This document shows, one piece after another, positions 35,012-44,193 of a stretch of DNA of 64,000 nucleotides. The DNA comes from an uncultured Dyadobacter sp. (lineage in GTDB: Bacteria; Bacteroidota; Bacteroidia; Cytophagales; Spirosomataceae). The position numbers were made by a program, and so were the translations under genes. How positions within the stretch are numbered: the first letter of the stretch is position 1; each line of letters begins with the position of its first letter. The notes below the pieces were generated by a model, which ran no database searches, was not told where the DNA came from, and saw only the letters and a list, made by a program, of their open reading frames with translations. Location: assembly GCF_946482605.1 (NCBI RefSeq), contig NZ_CAMLSE010000006.1, positions 124,001-188,000 of the forward strand, given 5' to 3'.

Positions 35012-38000
35012 ATGAGCTCCATACCTACAAGCGCTGAGCCGGCAGGCTTTTTCATGCTGAGAAGACCTTTGCTGCCTCTGGAAGTGCTCTTTGATTTTCA
35101 TGAAAAAACCCGCGGTCGTCAGGATTTGTTTGAACGGGAGCTGATAAGCCTGTTTTCGCAGCCTCTGCTGGCTGACGCAATCTACCTGGCTTCTCCGGCG
35201 CTTCATCAGTCGCTGTTAATGCTGATCTCCGGGAATGAGCAGCGGGCTGATCCCGGTGTCCTGCAATCCTTATACAAGTATTTGATCCGGGCTTGCAGCA
35301 GGGCCACGCCTTTCGGCCTTTTTTCGTGTTTTGCGACGGGCAGTTTCACTGAGGCAACCAGGATCCGTTTCAAGACAGCCGATGCATTTGAGCGCTACAC
35401 TCGTTTGGCCATGCCGGTGACATCAGAGCTGGGCTCTTCGCTGCTGGTCCGGCCCGGGATTTCACATCAGACACTGCTTTTTGTCAATTCAAGTTTATAC
35501 CCCCTGGGCGATCACTATCGCTTTGTCGAGCGAATCTTCGCCTCAGCAGGCCAGTCCCACCTGCTTTCAGCCGTTAAACGAGATGAGCTGCTTGAGCACG
35601 TAATCGGGCTGTGTATGAACGGTTGTACTTTTGAAAAAATCAATGATAGCCTTTGCCAGCACTTTCCGGCTGAGCAGGCGGCTGAATACGTTCATGGCTT
35701 GGTGCAGATGCAGATTCTGGTCAGCGGGCTGGAAGTAAATGTGACCGGCCCTCCCTATATGGAGGTGCTCGAAGAGCATCTTAGCAAAGTCGCGGCAGCA
35801 AAACAGGAAATCCAACTGATGGAAGAAATTAGGCAGTTACTGCAGGCGCCCGGGCCGCTAAAGGAGGTGGCCAAAAAGCTTACAGCATTGCTCGACACTG
35901 AAAATATCGATACCAGCGTGGGTCCGGTGCTGCACACAGACTTAAAGTTCAACACACTTCAATGCGGTATCAGCCAGAAATGGATACTTCGGCTTTTGGA
36001 AGAGTTTGAAAAAATCAGTATGCTTTTCCAATATGCAAAGCCTGATTCAGATCTGGAGCAGTTCAAAAAGGCTTTCCTGCTCAGATACGAAACTCAGGAA
36101 GTTCCCCTGCTGGAAGCGCTCGATGCGGAGACCGGCATTGGTTACGGAATAATTGTACCGGGAAGCAGTGATCAGATCCCATTGCTTGACAATCTAAGAT
36201 TTCCATTCTCAGAGCCAAGGAAAGCGCATTCTGAAAATGCGCTGACAAGTTTTAAGAAACGGCTTCTGGACAAGGCAGAGAGGGAGGGAGCCCGGTCGAT
36301 AGCCCTGGTCGACCAGGACCTGAAAACCTTAGATGCCCCGCGAAGACAACCGGGCTATTTTTACTGGCTGGGCAGCATTATCAGTGCCAATGCCGCCCGA
36401 TTCGATCAGGGAGACTTTCGTTTTCTGCTCCGGGCAGTGGGAGGGGCTTCGGGACTGGAGCTGCTGGGCCGGTTTTGCCATGCGGATTCTGCGCTTTCAG
36501 AGCTGGTCAAGGCCAGCGCAAGGGAGCGGCAGCAGCGGACAGGCGCCGTTCTGGCTGAGATTGCTCATTTGCCTGCTGTTGACGCAGTAGGGGTACTTTC
36601 CAGACCGCATCTTTCCGACTATGAAATTGTCTATCTGGCTGGTAGCACCAAGCCGGTTGACAAGCGAATTTTGGCCTCTGATCTGATGGTATCTATCCGG
36701 GATGGTAAACAGTTGATTATCAGAAGCAGACGTTTGAACAAACAGGTGATCCCCGTGCTGAACAATGCCCACAATTTCTCACGCGGGCTACCAGTTTACC
36801 GCTTTTTATGTGAGCTGGCCGCAGAGCATCAGCAGTACAGCGGCTGGGATTGGGGACCTTTAAGCGCAAGTCGGTTTTTGCCAAGGTTAACTTACAAGCA
36901 CCTGGTGATCAGCAGGGCGAGCTGGAATTTAACAAGACGGGATTTTCCGAAATTTTCGCCAGGCAGTGACGAATTTACGACATTGTGGAAAGCTGCTAGT
37001 CAGCGCCTTCAAATCCCACGGTACTTTCAGATATGCAAATATGACCAGGAATTGTTCATTGACAGCGACAATAGTTTTTCCCTTGCGCTGCTCGAAGAAG
37101 CAATATACAAGACAGGCAAAGTGCGGATTGTTGAGATTTTGCAGGAGCCCGGTGAAGGATTCATTGCTGAGGGTGGAAAGCACTATGCCAATGAGATTGT
37201 TATACCTTTCCGGCCGCTGGCAGCTCAACCTTGGCCTGTATCAAATGTGAGCGTGCCAGAGCAGCAAACACGACGTTTCATGACAGCAAGCAGCTGGCTT
37301 TTTGTTAAGATCTACGTTGGAACCAGCACTGCCGACAGGATTATTTCAGAACTTATCGGCCCGTATTGTGCTAAAATGATCAGTGAAGGGAAGCTGCAAA
37401 AATGGTTTTTTGTCCGCTACCAGGATCCGGATCACCATCTGCGCATCCGGTTTTATCACGGTGATCAAACGGATTTCTGGCAGCTTATTCTAAAAGATCT
37501 TCATGCGCTGATGAGTGGTTGGCTGGAAAGCGGGCTTGTGCTGAAAATACAGACTGACACATACACCAGAGAACTGGAACGATATCAGGGGCTTGATTAC
37601 GGGCAGGTTGAGTCAATTTTTTATGCGGACAGTCGCGCTGTCATTCAAGTGATAGATATGCTTTGCGATCACGAGCAACCAGAGGTCGAGCGTTGGCTGA
37701 TTGCCTTGTCGGGCGCCGATATTCTATTGGACGATCTGGGCTTGACCCTTGATGAGAAGCTTGGGCTGACGCGCGTGCTTTACAAGCATCTGCAAGAAGA
37801 ATTTCCCACAAGAGAGGATCTGAAAATTCAACTTGACAGGCAGTACAGGGCACACCGGAATATGATTGCACCCTATATGCAAAGGCGCCCTTCTCGGGTT
37901 TGCCAGATCTTCTCTGAGCGTTCAACGCGCATCAGACAGATTCTTGAAGCCAGGCAAGGCGGTTGCCGGCCCGGCGTCGAAGTTGCCGCCAGTTTCGTTC

Positions 38001-38122
38001 ATATGTTTTTCAACAGAATCCTTGCATCGGCTCAGCGTCAGCAGGAACTTGTGATGTATCACTATTTGAATAAATATTATAAAACGTTGACTGTGCGTGC
38101 GAAAAATGGCCTCAAAACTTAA
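35012..38122 (+). CDS. lanB: class I lanthipeptide dehydratase
   Basis: The frame opens at 34865, but the ATG at 35012 (MSSIPTSAEPAGFFMLRRPL) is the likely start, giving 1036 residues. The N-terminal glutamylation domain (about 20-700) includes RACSRATPFGLFSCFATGSF, characteristic of LanB. The C-terminal elimination (SpaB-C/thiopeptide-type) domain includes WLFVKIYVGTSTADRI and WFFVRYQDPDHHLRIRF. In the family, glutamyl-tRNA is used to glutamylate Ser/Thr of the precursor, followed by elimination to Dha/Dhb. Both domains are present in one chain, unlike split LanB of some Bacteroidota. The likely substrate is the peptide at 40496-40648. Confidence 0.93.
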   Translation: MSSIPTSAEPAGFFMLRRPLLPLEVLFDFHEKTRGRQDLFERELISLFSQPLLADAIYLASPALHQSLLMLISGNEQRADPGVLQSLYKYLIRACSRATPFGLFSCFATGSFTEATRIRFKTADAFERYTRLAMPVTSELGSSLLVRPGISHQTLLFVNSSLYPLGDHYRFVERIFASAGQSHLLSAVKRDELLEHVIGLCMNGCTFEKINDSLCQHFPAEQAAEYVHGLVQMQILVSGLEVNVTGPPYMEVLEEHLSKVAAAKQEIQLMEEIRQLLQAPGPLKEVAKKLTALLDTENIDTSVGPVLHTDLKFNTLQCGISQKWILRLLEEFEKISMLFQYAKPDSDLEQFKKAFLLRYETQEVPLLEALDAETGIGYGIIVPGSSDQIPLLDNLRFPFSEPRKAHSENALTSFKKRLLDKAEREGARSIALVDQDLKTLDAPRRQPGYFYWLGSIISANAARFDQGDFRFLLRAVGGASGLELLGRFCHADSALSELVKASARERQQRTGAVLAEIAHLPAVDAVGVLSRPHLSDYEIVYLAGSTKPVDKRILASDLMVSIRDGKQLIIRSRRLNKQVIPVLNNAHNFSRGLPVYRFLCELAAEHQQYSGWDWGPLSASRFLPRLTYKHLVISRASWNLTRRDFPKFSPGSDEFTTLWKAASQRLQIPRYFQICKYDQELFIDSDNSFSLALLEEAIYKTGKVRIVEILQEPGEGFIAEGGKHYANEIVIPFRPLAAQPWPVSNVSVPEQQTRRFMTASSWLFVKIYVGTSTADRIISELIGPYCAKMISEGKLQKWFFVRYQDPDHHLRIRFYHGDQTDFWQLILKDLHALMSGWLESGLVLKIQTDTYTRELERYQGLDYGQVESIFYADSRAVIQVIDMLCDHEQPEVERWLIALSGADILLDDLGLTLDEKLGLTRVLYKHLQEEFPTREDLKIQLDRQYRAHRNMIAPYMQRRPSRVCQIFSERSTRIRQILEARQGGCRPGVEVAASFVHMFFNRILASAQRQQELVMYHYLNKYYKTLTVRAKNGLKT

Positions 38123-38251
38123 AAAAAGCCAGGAAAACCTTTTTTGTAACCAGTTGATCATTTAACTTATACTAACCTTTGTGCTTTTTACAAATTGATT
38201 AATGCGTCCCCTCCTGGTCTTAATGAATGACAAGCTCAATAAGTATGGACA

Positions 38252-39028
38252 ATGGAACACAAAACAAACTCTCCAAGGTTACGATGCCTGATTGTCGACG
38301 ATGAGGAATCAGCACATTTAGCGCTCCGGGATCTGATTGATTCTGCTCCCTGGCTATATTTTGTAGGAGGGTGTTACAACGCCTTGGAAGCCATCGAGAT
38401 AATAGCCCGTCAAAATTTTGATATTGTTTTTTTAGACGTGCGCATGCCAGGCCTTAGCGGCCTGGATTTGCTCGGGCTGCTTTCTTACCCCAGACCTCAT
38501 ATCATATTAACGACCGGTTTTCGCGAGTATGCATATGATGGCTTCAAGCACGAAGTAACGGACTTCCTGTTGAAACCAGTCGCCAGGCACCAGTTTATCA
38601 AGGTGGTCAGCAAGCTCCTGAAAATGCCTGTGCAGGCACGCCCTACTGATTTCATGACAGAATCCCAGCCAGCCGATGTCTCAAGGCGGGTAACCAGCCA
38701 GGATGGCAATGAAAGGGAGCTGACCTGGTTTAAGGTAGCTGGTAAGAATATTCCTGTCCGCTTTGATCAGATCTATTTTGTGCAGGCGCTCAAAGATTAT
38801 GTAAAAATCCATAGCAGCCAGGGGACTTTGCTAGTCTATGGGAACCTTGCGCGAATGACCAAGACACTGCCGTCTGAACAGTTTGTTCGTATCAATAGGT
38901 CGTATATTGTTAACCGTTATGCGATCCGGGAGATAGAGGGAAATATGGTCAAGATGCTGAACGGATTTGTGGTGCTGATCCCTGTCAGGAGCAGGCGCGC
39001 TGAGCTCATCAAACAACTGACCCGATAA
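38252..39028 (+). CDS. LytTR-family response regulator
   Basis: A 258-residue two-domain regulator. The receiver domain has IVDDEES, the phospho-acceptor Asp in FLDVRMPGLSG, and Lys in FLLKPVA. A LytTR DNA-binding domain (about 150-258) contains IYFVQALKDYVKIHSSQG and FVRINRSYIVNRYAI. It lies 11 bases before the LytS-type kinase gene and 129 bases behind lanB, so it likely controls the lanthipeptide cluster in response to the kinase signal. Confidence 0.93.
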   Translation: MEHKTNSPRLRCLIVDDEESAHLALRDLIDSAPWLYFVGGCYNALEAIEIIARQNFDIVFLDVRMPGLSGLDLLGLLSYPRPHIILTTGFREYAYDGFKHEVTDFLLKPVARHQFIKVVSKLLKMPVQARPTDFMTESQPADVSRRVTSQDGNERELTWFKVAGKNIPVRFDQIYFVQALKDYVKIHSSQGTLLVYGNLARMTKTLPSEQFVRINRSYIVNRYAIREIEGNMVKMLNGFVVLIPVRSRRAELIKQLTR

Positions 39029-39038
39029 CAAAGCAACT

Positions 39039-40205
39039 ATGGAAACATTGACAGAGGAGCTGTATACGTACCGGAAGGTGCTGTTCCCAGCCACGCAGTC
39101 GAGGCGGGTACTTATTCAATGCGCTTTCTGGACCCTGTTCATCGTTTTTCATCTGTTGGTTTTTCTGCCCGCCCATCAGGACCGGCTGACAAACCGGCAT
39201 GTGTTGTTTTCGTACATACTCTACTATGGGCGCTACATTCCGGTTTATTATTTGACGATCCGCTTTTTCCGGTTTCTAAGGAGCCGCGTCAGAAGCCCTT
39301 ACCGCTTGATTTGGATGGCAGTGTTTGTGCTGATCATTTTCCATATCATAACAATGGCTTTATTTCAGTTTTACAGCCACAAGGTAGGCATGGAGAACCT
39401 TCCGGACGGATTTCAAAAGATCGGAAAGCTTTATCTGCTTTCGTTTGAAGAGTTCAGGGGCCGGGACTGGTTGCTTTTCATATACAATGTCTCAGACCTG
39501 CAACTTCTGGTTTTGCCTCTTTCTATCAAGATGATCAAATACAGCATCGGGCTGGTATCCGAGGAGTACGGGCGCCGGGAGCAGAAGCTACGGTCGGAGC
39601 TCAAATATATGCGCTCGCAGCTAACCCCGCATTTTATCTTCAACATTCTCAATGCGGTCTCAGTCGAAATCAGGCATTCTCCCAAGAAAGCGATCGATAT
39701 TCTCTTTAAGGCAGCTGACATGATCCGGTTTTCGATTTACGATATAGAAAAGGAATTCATAAGCCTTAAGAAGGAGCTGCATTATGTGCAGCAGTATGTA
39801 GAGCTGGAATCCATGCGCACCAGCCATCGGAGCCAGATATGCTTTCTCACCCGGGGAGACGTCTTAGAAGAGCATCGGGTACCGACTCTTTTTTTGGTTA
39901 CCTTGGTTGAAAACGCCTTCAAACATAGCGTACACGCGACTGCCGACCGTTCAGAGGTAAGCATATTGGGAGAGATACGCGGGGATTGGCTGACATTTGA
40001 GGTCACCAATACCAAACCCGCGAAACGATCTGCCGAACCAACTAACAAGACGAGCGAAGGCATCGGGCTAGCCAATATCAAAAAAACGCTGGCTTTGAAA
40101 TTTGGTAAAAACTACAGCTTCGATATCATCCAGGATACAGAGACGTTCTCAGTACTGTTAAAGTTGCCGTTGCATTCAGGGGGTCATTTGGTCCGCTTTG
40201 AATGA
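39039..40205 (+). CDS. LytS/YehU-type sensor histidine kinase
   Basis: A 388-residue kinase with about four hydrophobic segments in the first 180 residues (LIQCAFWTLFIVFHLLVFL and others), no periplasmic sensor domain of size, and a His_kinase domain. The phospho-acceptor His is in SQLTPHFIFNILNAV, and the ATP-binding N box is LVENAFKHSV with GIGLANIKKTL. Its partner is the LytTR regulator just upstream. Such kinases in lanthipeptide clusters may sense the product, but no ligand is evident. Confidence 0.92.
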   Translation: METLTEELYTYRKVLFPATQSRRVLIQCAFWTLFIVFHLLVFLPAHQDRLTNRHVLFSYILYYGRYIPVYYLTIRFFRFLRSRVRSPYRLIWMAVFVLIIFHIITMALFQFYSHKVGMENLPDGFQKIGKLYLLSFEEFRGRDWLLFIYNVSDLQLLVLPLSIKMIKYSIGLVSEEYGRREQKLRSELKYMRSQLTPHFIFNILNAVSVEIRHSPKKAIDILFKAADMIRFSIYDIEKEFISLKKELHYVQQYVELESMRTSHRSQICFLTRGDVLEEHRVPTLFLVTLVENAFKHSVHATADRSEVSILGEIRGDWLTFEVTNTKPAKRSAEPTNKTSEGIGLANIKKTLALKFGKNYSFDIIQDTETFSVLLKLPLHSGGHLVRFE

Positions 40206-40495
40206 GAGCAAGTGCATCATCTGGTTATGCGATAACGTTGTGGTTGACAGTGCCGGACAGCTCGGGATGTTCTGCGCAATTCATGCCTTAAACCCATCAA
40301 GATTACACGGGATGGCCTCAAATTGCGACAAACTTATCAGCCTGAGATGTTCCATTTCTATCTTTCGCGCATTTACCGTTTTAACGTATGCGCTGGCATA
40401 AAACCAGCCGGCAATCGTATAAAATATTTCTTGTTGTAACGCGGCTCCTATTGTTTTGATCAGGTAAACTATTGTCAAAATCTAACTGTAATCTG

Positions 40496-40648
40496 ATGAA
40501 AACAAAAAGAACTATGGTGCCGGTGTTGCCGCGAAAGCATGTTCTGGTAAGGCTCGATCCGGGAAAAGTCAGTCTCAACCCAAAAAGGCAGGATACGACG
40601 ACTGTTACGACCAGCGGAACAACCTGCGGAATGGCAAGTGCAGACTAG
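40496..40648 (+). CDS. lanA: class I lanthipeptide precursor peptide
   Basis: A 50-codon gene starting MKTKRTMVPVLPRKH. The leader contains KVSLNPKR, close to the LxLxK leader motif of Bacteroidota class I lanthipeptides. The last 19 residues, QDTTTVTTSGTTCGMASAD, form a core-like segment with seven Thr, two Ser and a single Cys and no Lys or Arg. A strong terminator starts 29 bases after the stop, and LanB, the LanC homolog and a two-component pair precede it. With one Cys at most one lanthionine ring can form, so the product may be mainly a dehydrobutyrine-rich peptide. No leader protease or transporter is recognised nearby. Confidence 0.75.
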   Translation: MKTKRTMVPVLPRKHVLVRLDPGKVSLNPKRQDTTTVTTSGTTCGMASAD

Positions 40649-40676
40649 ATTGCTTCCAATTGCTGGGTTGACGATC

Positions 40677-40703
40677 AGCCGCCCCCTGGGGGCGGCTTTT
40701 TTT
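40677..40703 (+). terminator. strong terminator behind the precursor gene
   Basis: GCCGCCCCC-T-GGGGGCGGC (40678-40696) followed by seven T. It closes the short transcript of the precursor peptide and supports 40496-40648 being a real gene. Confidence 0.9.
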
Positions 40704-41021
40704 GTTGGAAATATGCCATCAGGTACTGCTTCTGTCTGCGGGAAGGTGCCTGATTCAGGGAACTGCAAGGCTAAAGGCTGTTCACCTACCAGCCATTGAT
40801 TCGTCGGACTTTAAAGGGCGTCTGATTTGCGGTTTTTACGCCGACGGGGTTTCAACGTTTATCGAGGTACATGACATTTTACGCGCATAAAAGCAGGCAC
40901 TCGTATAATAGTTTTGTGATTCTTGAAGGTGACCGGGAATTTTAATGTTGAGGACAGCAGGTGAGCCCGGAGCATCCCGGAATGAGCTTGTGAAGTACGG
41001 AAATGTAACTCATCGTTTGAT
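40704..41021 (+). other. intergenic region after the precursor terminator
   Basis: About 320 bases. A 28-codon Cys-containing frame at 40713 has no leader and is not called. No other repeat or RNA gene is apparent; the promoter of the next gene should lie here. Confidence 0.4.
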
Positions 41022-42215
41022 ATGGAGCAGAAATACGCGTTGGAATGGCTTGACTTTATTGTGACCGTGACGCTTAATCCGATAAGGACCGACCCGACGG
41101 TATTGGATGCTGACCGCTCTGATATTATTCTCACGCAGGCAAGTGAAGAAGCCAACCGCATTAAGAGGACCCTTCAGAACCACACTTTCGGTTTGTTCAG
41201 CAAAAGGAAAATACAGTTACTGGTTAAGCAGTATCATGGCAGCCTGGTTATGCTTCTGGATGCGGCCTGTGAAAACGAAGGCCGGATAGGTCCTGATCAT
41301 CAGATTGCAAAGAGAACCTGCCAGACAGTCCTCGAAGGGATTGAAGAACTTTTGAATTTTATCGAGAACCGGTTCGGCGAATATATCGGCTTTGACGAGC
41401 GCGTGCCGACACGTTACCTGCAGCAGATCAAAAAGGATCTTCGTACGCGAGTCGACACCTTTAAATCGGATCTGGCCGGTGGTGTGGATAGCAAAAAGCT
41501 TACCGATATCTTGCTTCACGCCTTGTATAGTTTTACTAACGAACCGCTGAAACGGGTAGTGACTTACCGGGAAGTATTTTACAAGAAGGAACTCGTTAAA
41601 GAGATCGAAAAGGTTCGGTTCTCAGAGGATGAGTCGAAAATGCATGATGCATTGACAGAACTTTTAGTCTGCCTGAATTTCAATAGCCGGGCATTCATGG
41701 ACTATTACACTGAGAAGATAGCACAAAGGGCCAATTCATTTGGGCCGCTTCACGAGAAGATGAACCATTTACTGCTACACTTTAAGGAATTCAACCAGAT
41801 GCATCACAAGCCGGGCGTCAGGCTGAATCCTCACTATGCAGATGTCAGGAAGGTAATTGGTAACTGGTTTTCTCAGGAAATCTCGTATCTGGAGAAGAAA
41901 AGACAATGGGATGTGGCTCCGCTTGCTTCTGCGCAGCCTGTTAAAACGTTACAAGAGCAACCCTTTAAGGTACTTTGCTTTTTGTCAGTAGATCAGATTG
42001 CGATCATTTTCCGGGCGATGGACTCTCTCAGGATTGTGCAGTCCAGGTCGCTTAATCTGATTTTTCAAACCATTGCGCCATACCTGTCCACACCCCACAA
42101 GGAGGAAATTTCCTGGAAAAGCATGAGAAGCAAGTCGTCGGGCTTTGAAGATAACGACAAGGATGTGGTTATACACACTTTGCAAAAGATCATTAACTGG
42201 ATTCAGGAGTACTAA
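41022..42215 (+). CDS. hypothetical protein, possibly RteC-like
   Basis: A 397-residue, largely helical soluble protein starting MEQKYALEWLDFIVTVTLNP. The C-terminal third, with FKVLCFLSVDQIAIIFRAMD and ISWKSMRSKSSG, weakly recalls RteC, a regulator of excision in tetracycline-resistance conjugative transposons of Bacteroides. The resemblance is from memory and not firm. There is no signal peptide, membrane segment or catalytic motif. It precedes the Crp-family gene by 19 bases, so they may be co-transcribed. Confidence 0.6.
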   Translation: MEQKYALEWLDFIVTVTLNPIRTDPTVLDADRSDIILTQASEEANRIKRTLQNHTFGLFSKRKIQLLVKQYHGSLVMLLDAACENEGRIGPDHQIAKRTCQTVLEGIEELLNFIENRFGEYIGFDERVPTRYLQQIKKDLRTRVDTFKSDLAGGVDSKKLTDILLHALYSFTNEPLKRVVTYREVFYKKELVKEIEKVRFSEDESKMHDALTELLVCLNFNSRAFMDYYTEKIAQRANSFGPLHEKMNHLLLHFKEFNQMHHKPGVRLNPHYADVRKVIGNWFSQEISYLEKKRQWDVAPLASAQPVKTLQEQPFKVLCFLSVDQIAIIFRAMDSLRIVQSRSLNLIFQTIAPYLSTPHKEEISWKSMRSKSSGFEDNDKDVVIHTLQKIINWIQEY

Positions 42216-42234
42216 CTTCCCTCTCAAAGTGGTT

Positions 42235-42819
42235 ATGGAATTGACAAAGCTCATTGATTTTCTTGCTATGATGACGCCGGTCAGTAGCCCGTTTGCGGAT
42301 TTTCTGCGGAAAGCGGCAGTGGAACAAAATTTTCGGAAAGGGACGCGGCTCGTCAAAGCTGGAGATACTGTTGATCAGACGTGGCTGATCATGAAGGGAC
42401 TTGCCAAATCCTTTCACACGGATCAGTACGGCAGACAGATAGTCACAAGATTCTGGAAGGAGGGGGAGATTCTGATCTTAAAGGACAGGGAACTGCAGAG
42501 TGGCGGTTTTTACGCCAGTGAAGATATTGTTTTCCTGGAAGATACCCTGCTGGTATCGATATCTAACCAGCGGCTAGCGTACGCGTTCGAGAATTTCCCC
42601 GAGACACATCGCCTCGCCGGTAAGTTCTATTTTACTGAGATCAGAAGCCGCGATCTGCGTCAAAGGTTGCTAATCCTGGATGCGGCCAGCGCATACCAAC
42701 AGTTTTGCAAACATTTCCCGGCGGCCCGGCTCGCGCTGCAGGACATTGCCTACTATCTGAACATCAGGCCCTATACGCTCAGCCGGATAAGAAAGCGTAG
42801 CAGGGATCAGGGCAAGTGA
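42235..42819 (+). CDS. Crp/Fnr-family transcriptional regulator
   Basis: The ATG at 42235 (MELTKLIDFLAMMTPVS) gives 194 residues. A cyclic-nucleotide-binding-like beta barrel (about 25-115) includes FRKGTRLVKAGDTVDQTWLI. The C-terminal HTH region LALQDIAYYLNIRPYTLSRI is shorter than in classical Crp. Bacteroidota carry many such regulators with unknown effectors; the cAMP phosphate-contact Arg-Ser pair is not seen. It follows the RteC-like candidate closely. Confidence 0.84.
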   Translation: MELTKLIDFLAMMTPVSSPFADFLRKAAVEQNFRKGTRLVKAGDTVDQTWLIMKGLAKSFHTDQYGRQIVTRFWKEGEILILKDRELQSGGFYASEDIVFLEDTLLVSISNQRLAYAFENFPETHRLAGKFYFTEIRSRDLRQRLLILDAASAYQQFCKHFPAARLALQDIAYYLNIRPYTLSRIRKRSRDQGK

Positions 42820-43271
42820 TTTCTTGGCTTATGTGTAGTAGAATCGATTTTTCGGTTAGTAGCTTTGAATTATGAACTAACCCATTTAACGATAGGGACA
42901 CTCTGAGGGGCTGGCAAATTTCTACTTCCCGGTTTGGCTACCTATATAGTGCTACGTTAGGACTTGCGTGTTTGGATCGGAATATCTTTCCGAGTGTTTT
43001 TGCCTTAAGATCCAAGTTACTTCGCTCCCCGACGTGGCGTCCTATCTTATCAAGGCGTTGCGGCGGACAAGTCTGAATTCGCTTGCCGACATGATCGACC
43101 AGTCAGTCGCCTGCGCTTTTGAGCGGATGCCGAAAACCATATTGCAGTGACATCTTAAACCATGTCAGGATAAAACCCCAGCAAAAGGATTTTTGCGAAA
43201 CCGGCGCATGGCTTACCCGTACTTCGAGATGGATCAGTTATAGAACAGTTTTCACTAAACGTTTTTGGTCA
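42820..43271 (+). other. intergenic region upstream of mauE
   Basis: About 450 bases. A 60-codon GTG-initiated frame (42968-43150) has no recognisable family or start context. No strong repeats are visible. The promoter of the MauE gene is expected here. Confidence 0.4.
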
Positions 43272-43715
43272 ATGATTTACAGCCTGAGAAAACAACGACA
43301 GATTTGGATGGTCGCAGGTTTGCTGATAGTACTGTTCACTTATACGGGTATCAGCAAGCTTCTCAATCTTGATGAATTTGAAAGGGAGCTTGCCCGGCAG
43401 ACCCTTCCGGGCTGCTCAAAACAGCCACTGCTTTGGTTGATTCCCGCCACTGAGTTAATTGTAGCCGGCTTATTGGTTTACCGGCCAACGCGTCAGACGG
43501 GATTTTATGGCTCGGCGCTGCTAATGCTTCTATTTACAGGCTATATGGGTCTTGTCCTTTTAAACTTTTTCGACCGGGTTCCATGCAGCTGCGGGGGCGT
43601 TATTAAGGAAATGGGATTTGCTACCCACTTTGTCTTCAATCTGATTTTTCTGGCGCTATCGATCCTTGGAATATACATGTATAACCCCAGGAGGAAGGAG
43701 GTGAAATGGCATTGA
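43272..43715 (+). CDS. MauE/DoxX-like redox-associated membrane protein
   Basis: The ATG at 43272 (MIYSLRKQRQIWMVAGLLIV) is preferred to the longer frame. The 147-residue protein has four predicted transmembrane helices, with cysteines in LPGCSKQ and RVPCSCGGV at loop positions, the pattern of MauE-like proteins that transfer electrons or support disulfide formation across the inner membrane. It precedes the DUF6520-type peptide gene. In many Bacteroidota it sits near TlpA-family and SusC/SusD genes, as here, suggesting a shared oxidative folding route. Confidence 0.85.
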   Translation: MIYSLRKQRQIWMVAGLLIVLFTYTGISKLLNLDEFERELARQTLPGCSKQPLLWLIPATELIVAGLLVYRPTRQTGFYGSALLMLLFTGYMGLVLLNFFDRVPCSCGGVIKEMGFATHFVFNLIFLALSILGIYMYNPRRKEVKWH

Positions 43716-43848
43716 GTGATTTTTAGCAAGATTGCCGGAAGCAGGTAGCCCAGGTCTTCCAACTTCCGCCAGGGGCTTTCACAGAAAACCTGAAAACAGA
43801 GTATGTGATTTTCTCACAATCAAAGTCTCCAAGAGACACCAACGCTTT

Positions 43849-44130
43849 ATGAAAACTGCTTTTAACCTAAAGTATCTGCCGCTGTTCGCTCTTGTATTGG
43901 GCGGTAGTCTTGCCGTCGCATCCAGTGTCAATGGTTCTAAAACCACGCTTCTTGCAGATTACGATGTGGAGCTTGAAACCAGCACTTATTACCAGGTCGG
44001 CACTCCGCCATCCTGCGGTACAGGTTCGGACCAGGCTTGTAAAATCTCCTCCCCGCAAGGGCCTGGTGTAGATGGAAGAATTTCCAAGAGTGTTTCTGGT
44101 ATCGAGGTGAAAGATACCAGAGCCAACTGA
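43849..44130 (+). CDS. DUF6520-type small exported protein
   Basis: A 93-residue protein with a clear signal peptide (MKTAFNLKYLPLFALVLGGS, cleavage near VASS). The C-terminal part carries PPSCGTGSDQACKIS with two cysteines and is rich in Ser, Gly and Thr. Length and pattern fit the DUF6520 group of short Bacteroidota secreted proteins. It lies between mauE and a bidirectional terminator, opposite the TlpA-SusD-SusC operon. The two cysteines could be a substrate of the redox proteins nearby; this is inference. Confidence 0.75.
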   Translation: MKTAFNLKYLPLFALVLGGSLAVASSVNGSKTTLLADYDVELETSTYYQVGTPPSCGTGSDQACKISSPQGPGVDGRISKSVSGIEVKDTRAN

Positions 44131-44131
44131 T

Positions 44132-44190
44132 AAGCAAAACAGCCCGGTAAGACTATCCTCACAGGGGAGTCCCCCGGGCTGTTTGCTTTT
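44132..44190. terminator. bidirectional terminator between DUF6520 and TlpA genes
   Basis: AAGCAAAACAGCCCGG (44132-44147) pairs with CCGGGCTGTTTGCTT (44174-44188) with one bulged A, and both flanks end in A or T runs. It lies between convergent stops at 44130 and 44194. Confidence 0.85.
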
Positions 44191-44193
44191 AAG

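Noticed and set aside
40713..40799. A 28-codon frame with three Cys after the precursor terminator
   Set aside because: It has no leader motif, lies directly behind a terminator with no visible promoter, and has no homology I can recognise.
42968..43150. GTG-started 60-codon frame upstream of mauE
   Set aside because: No family features, weak start, and no coupling to neighbours.
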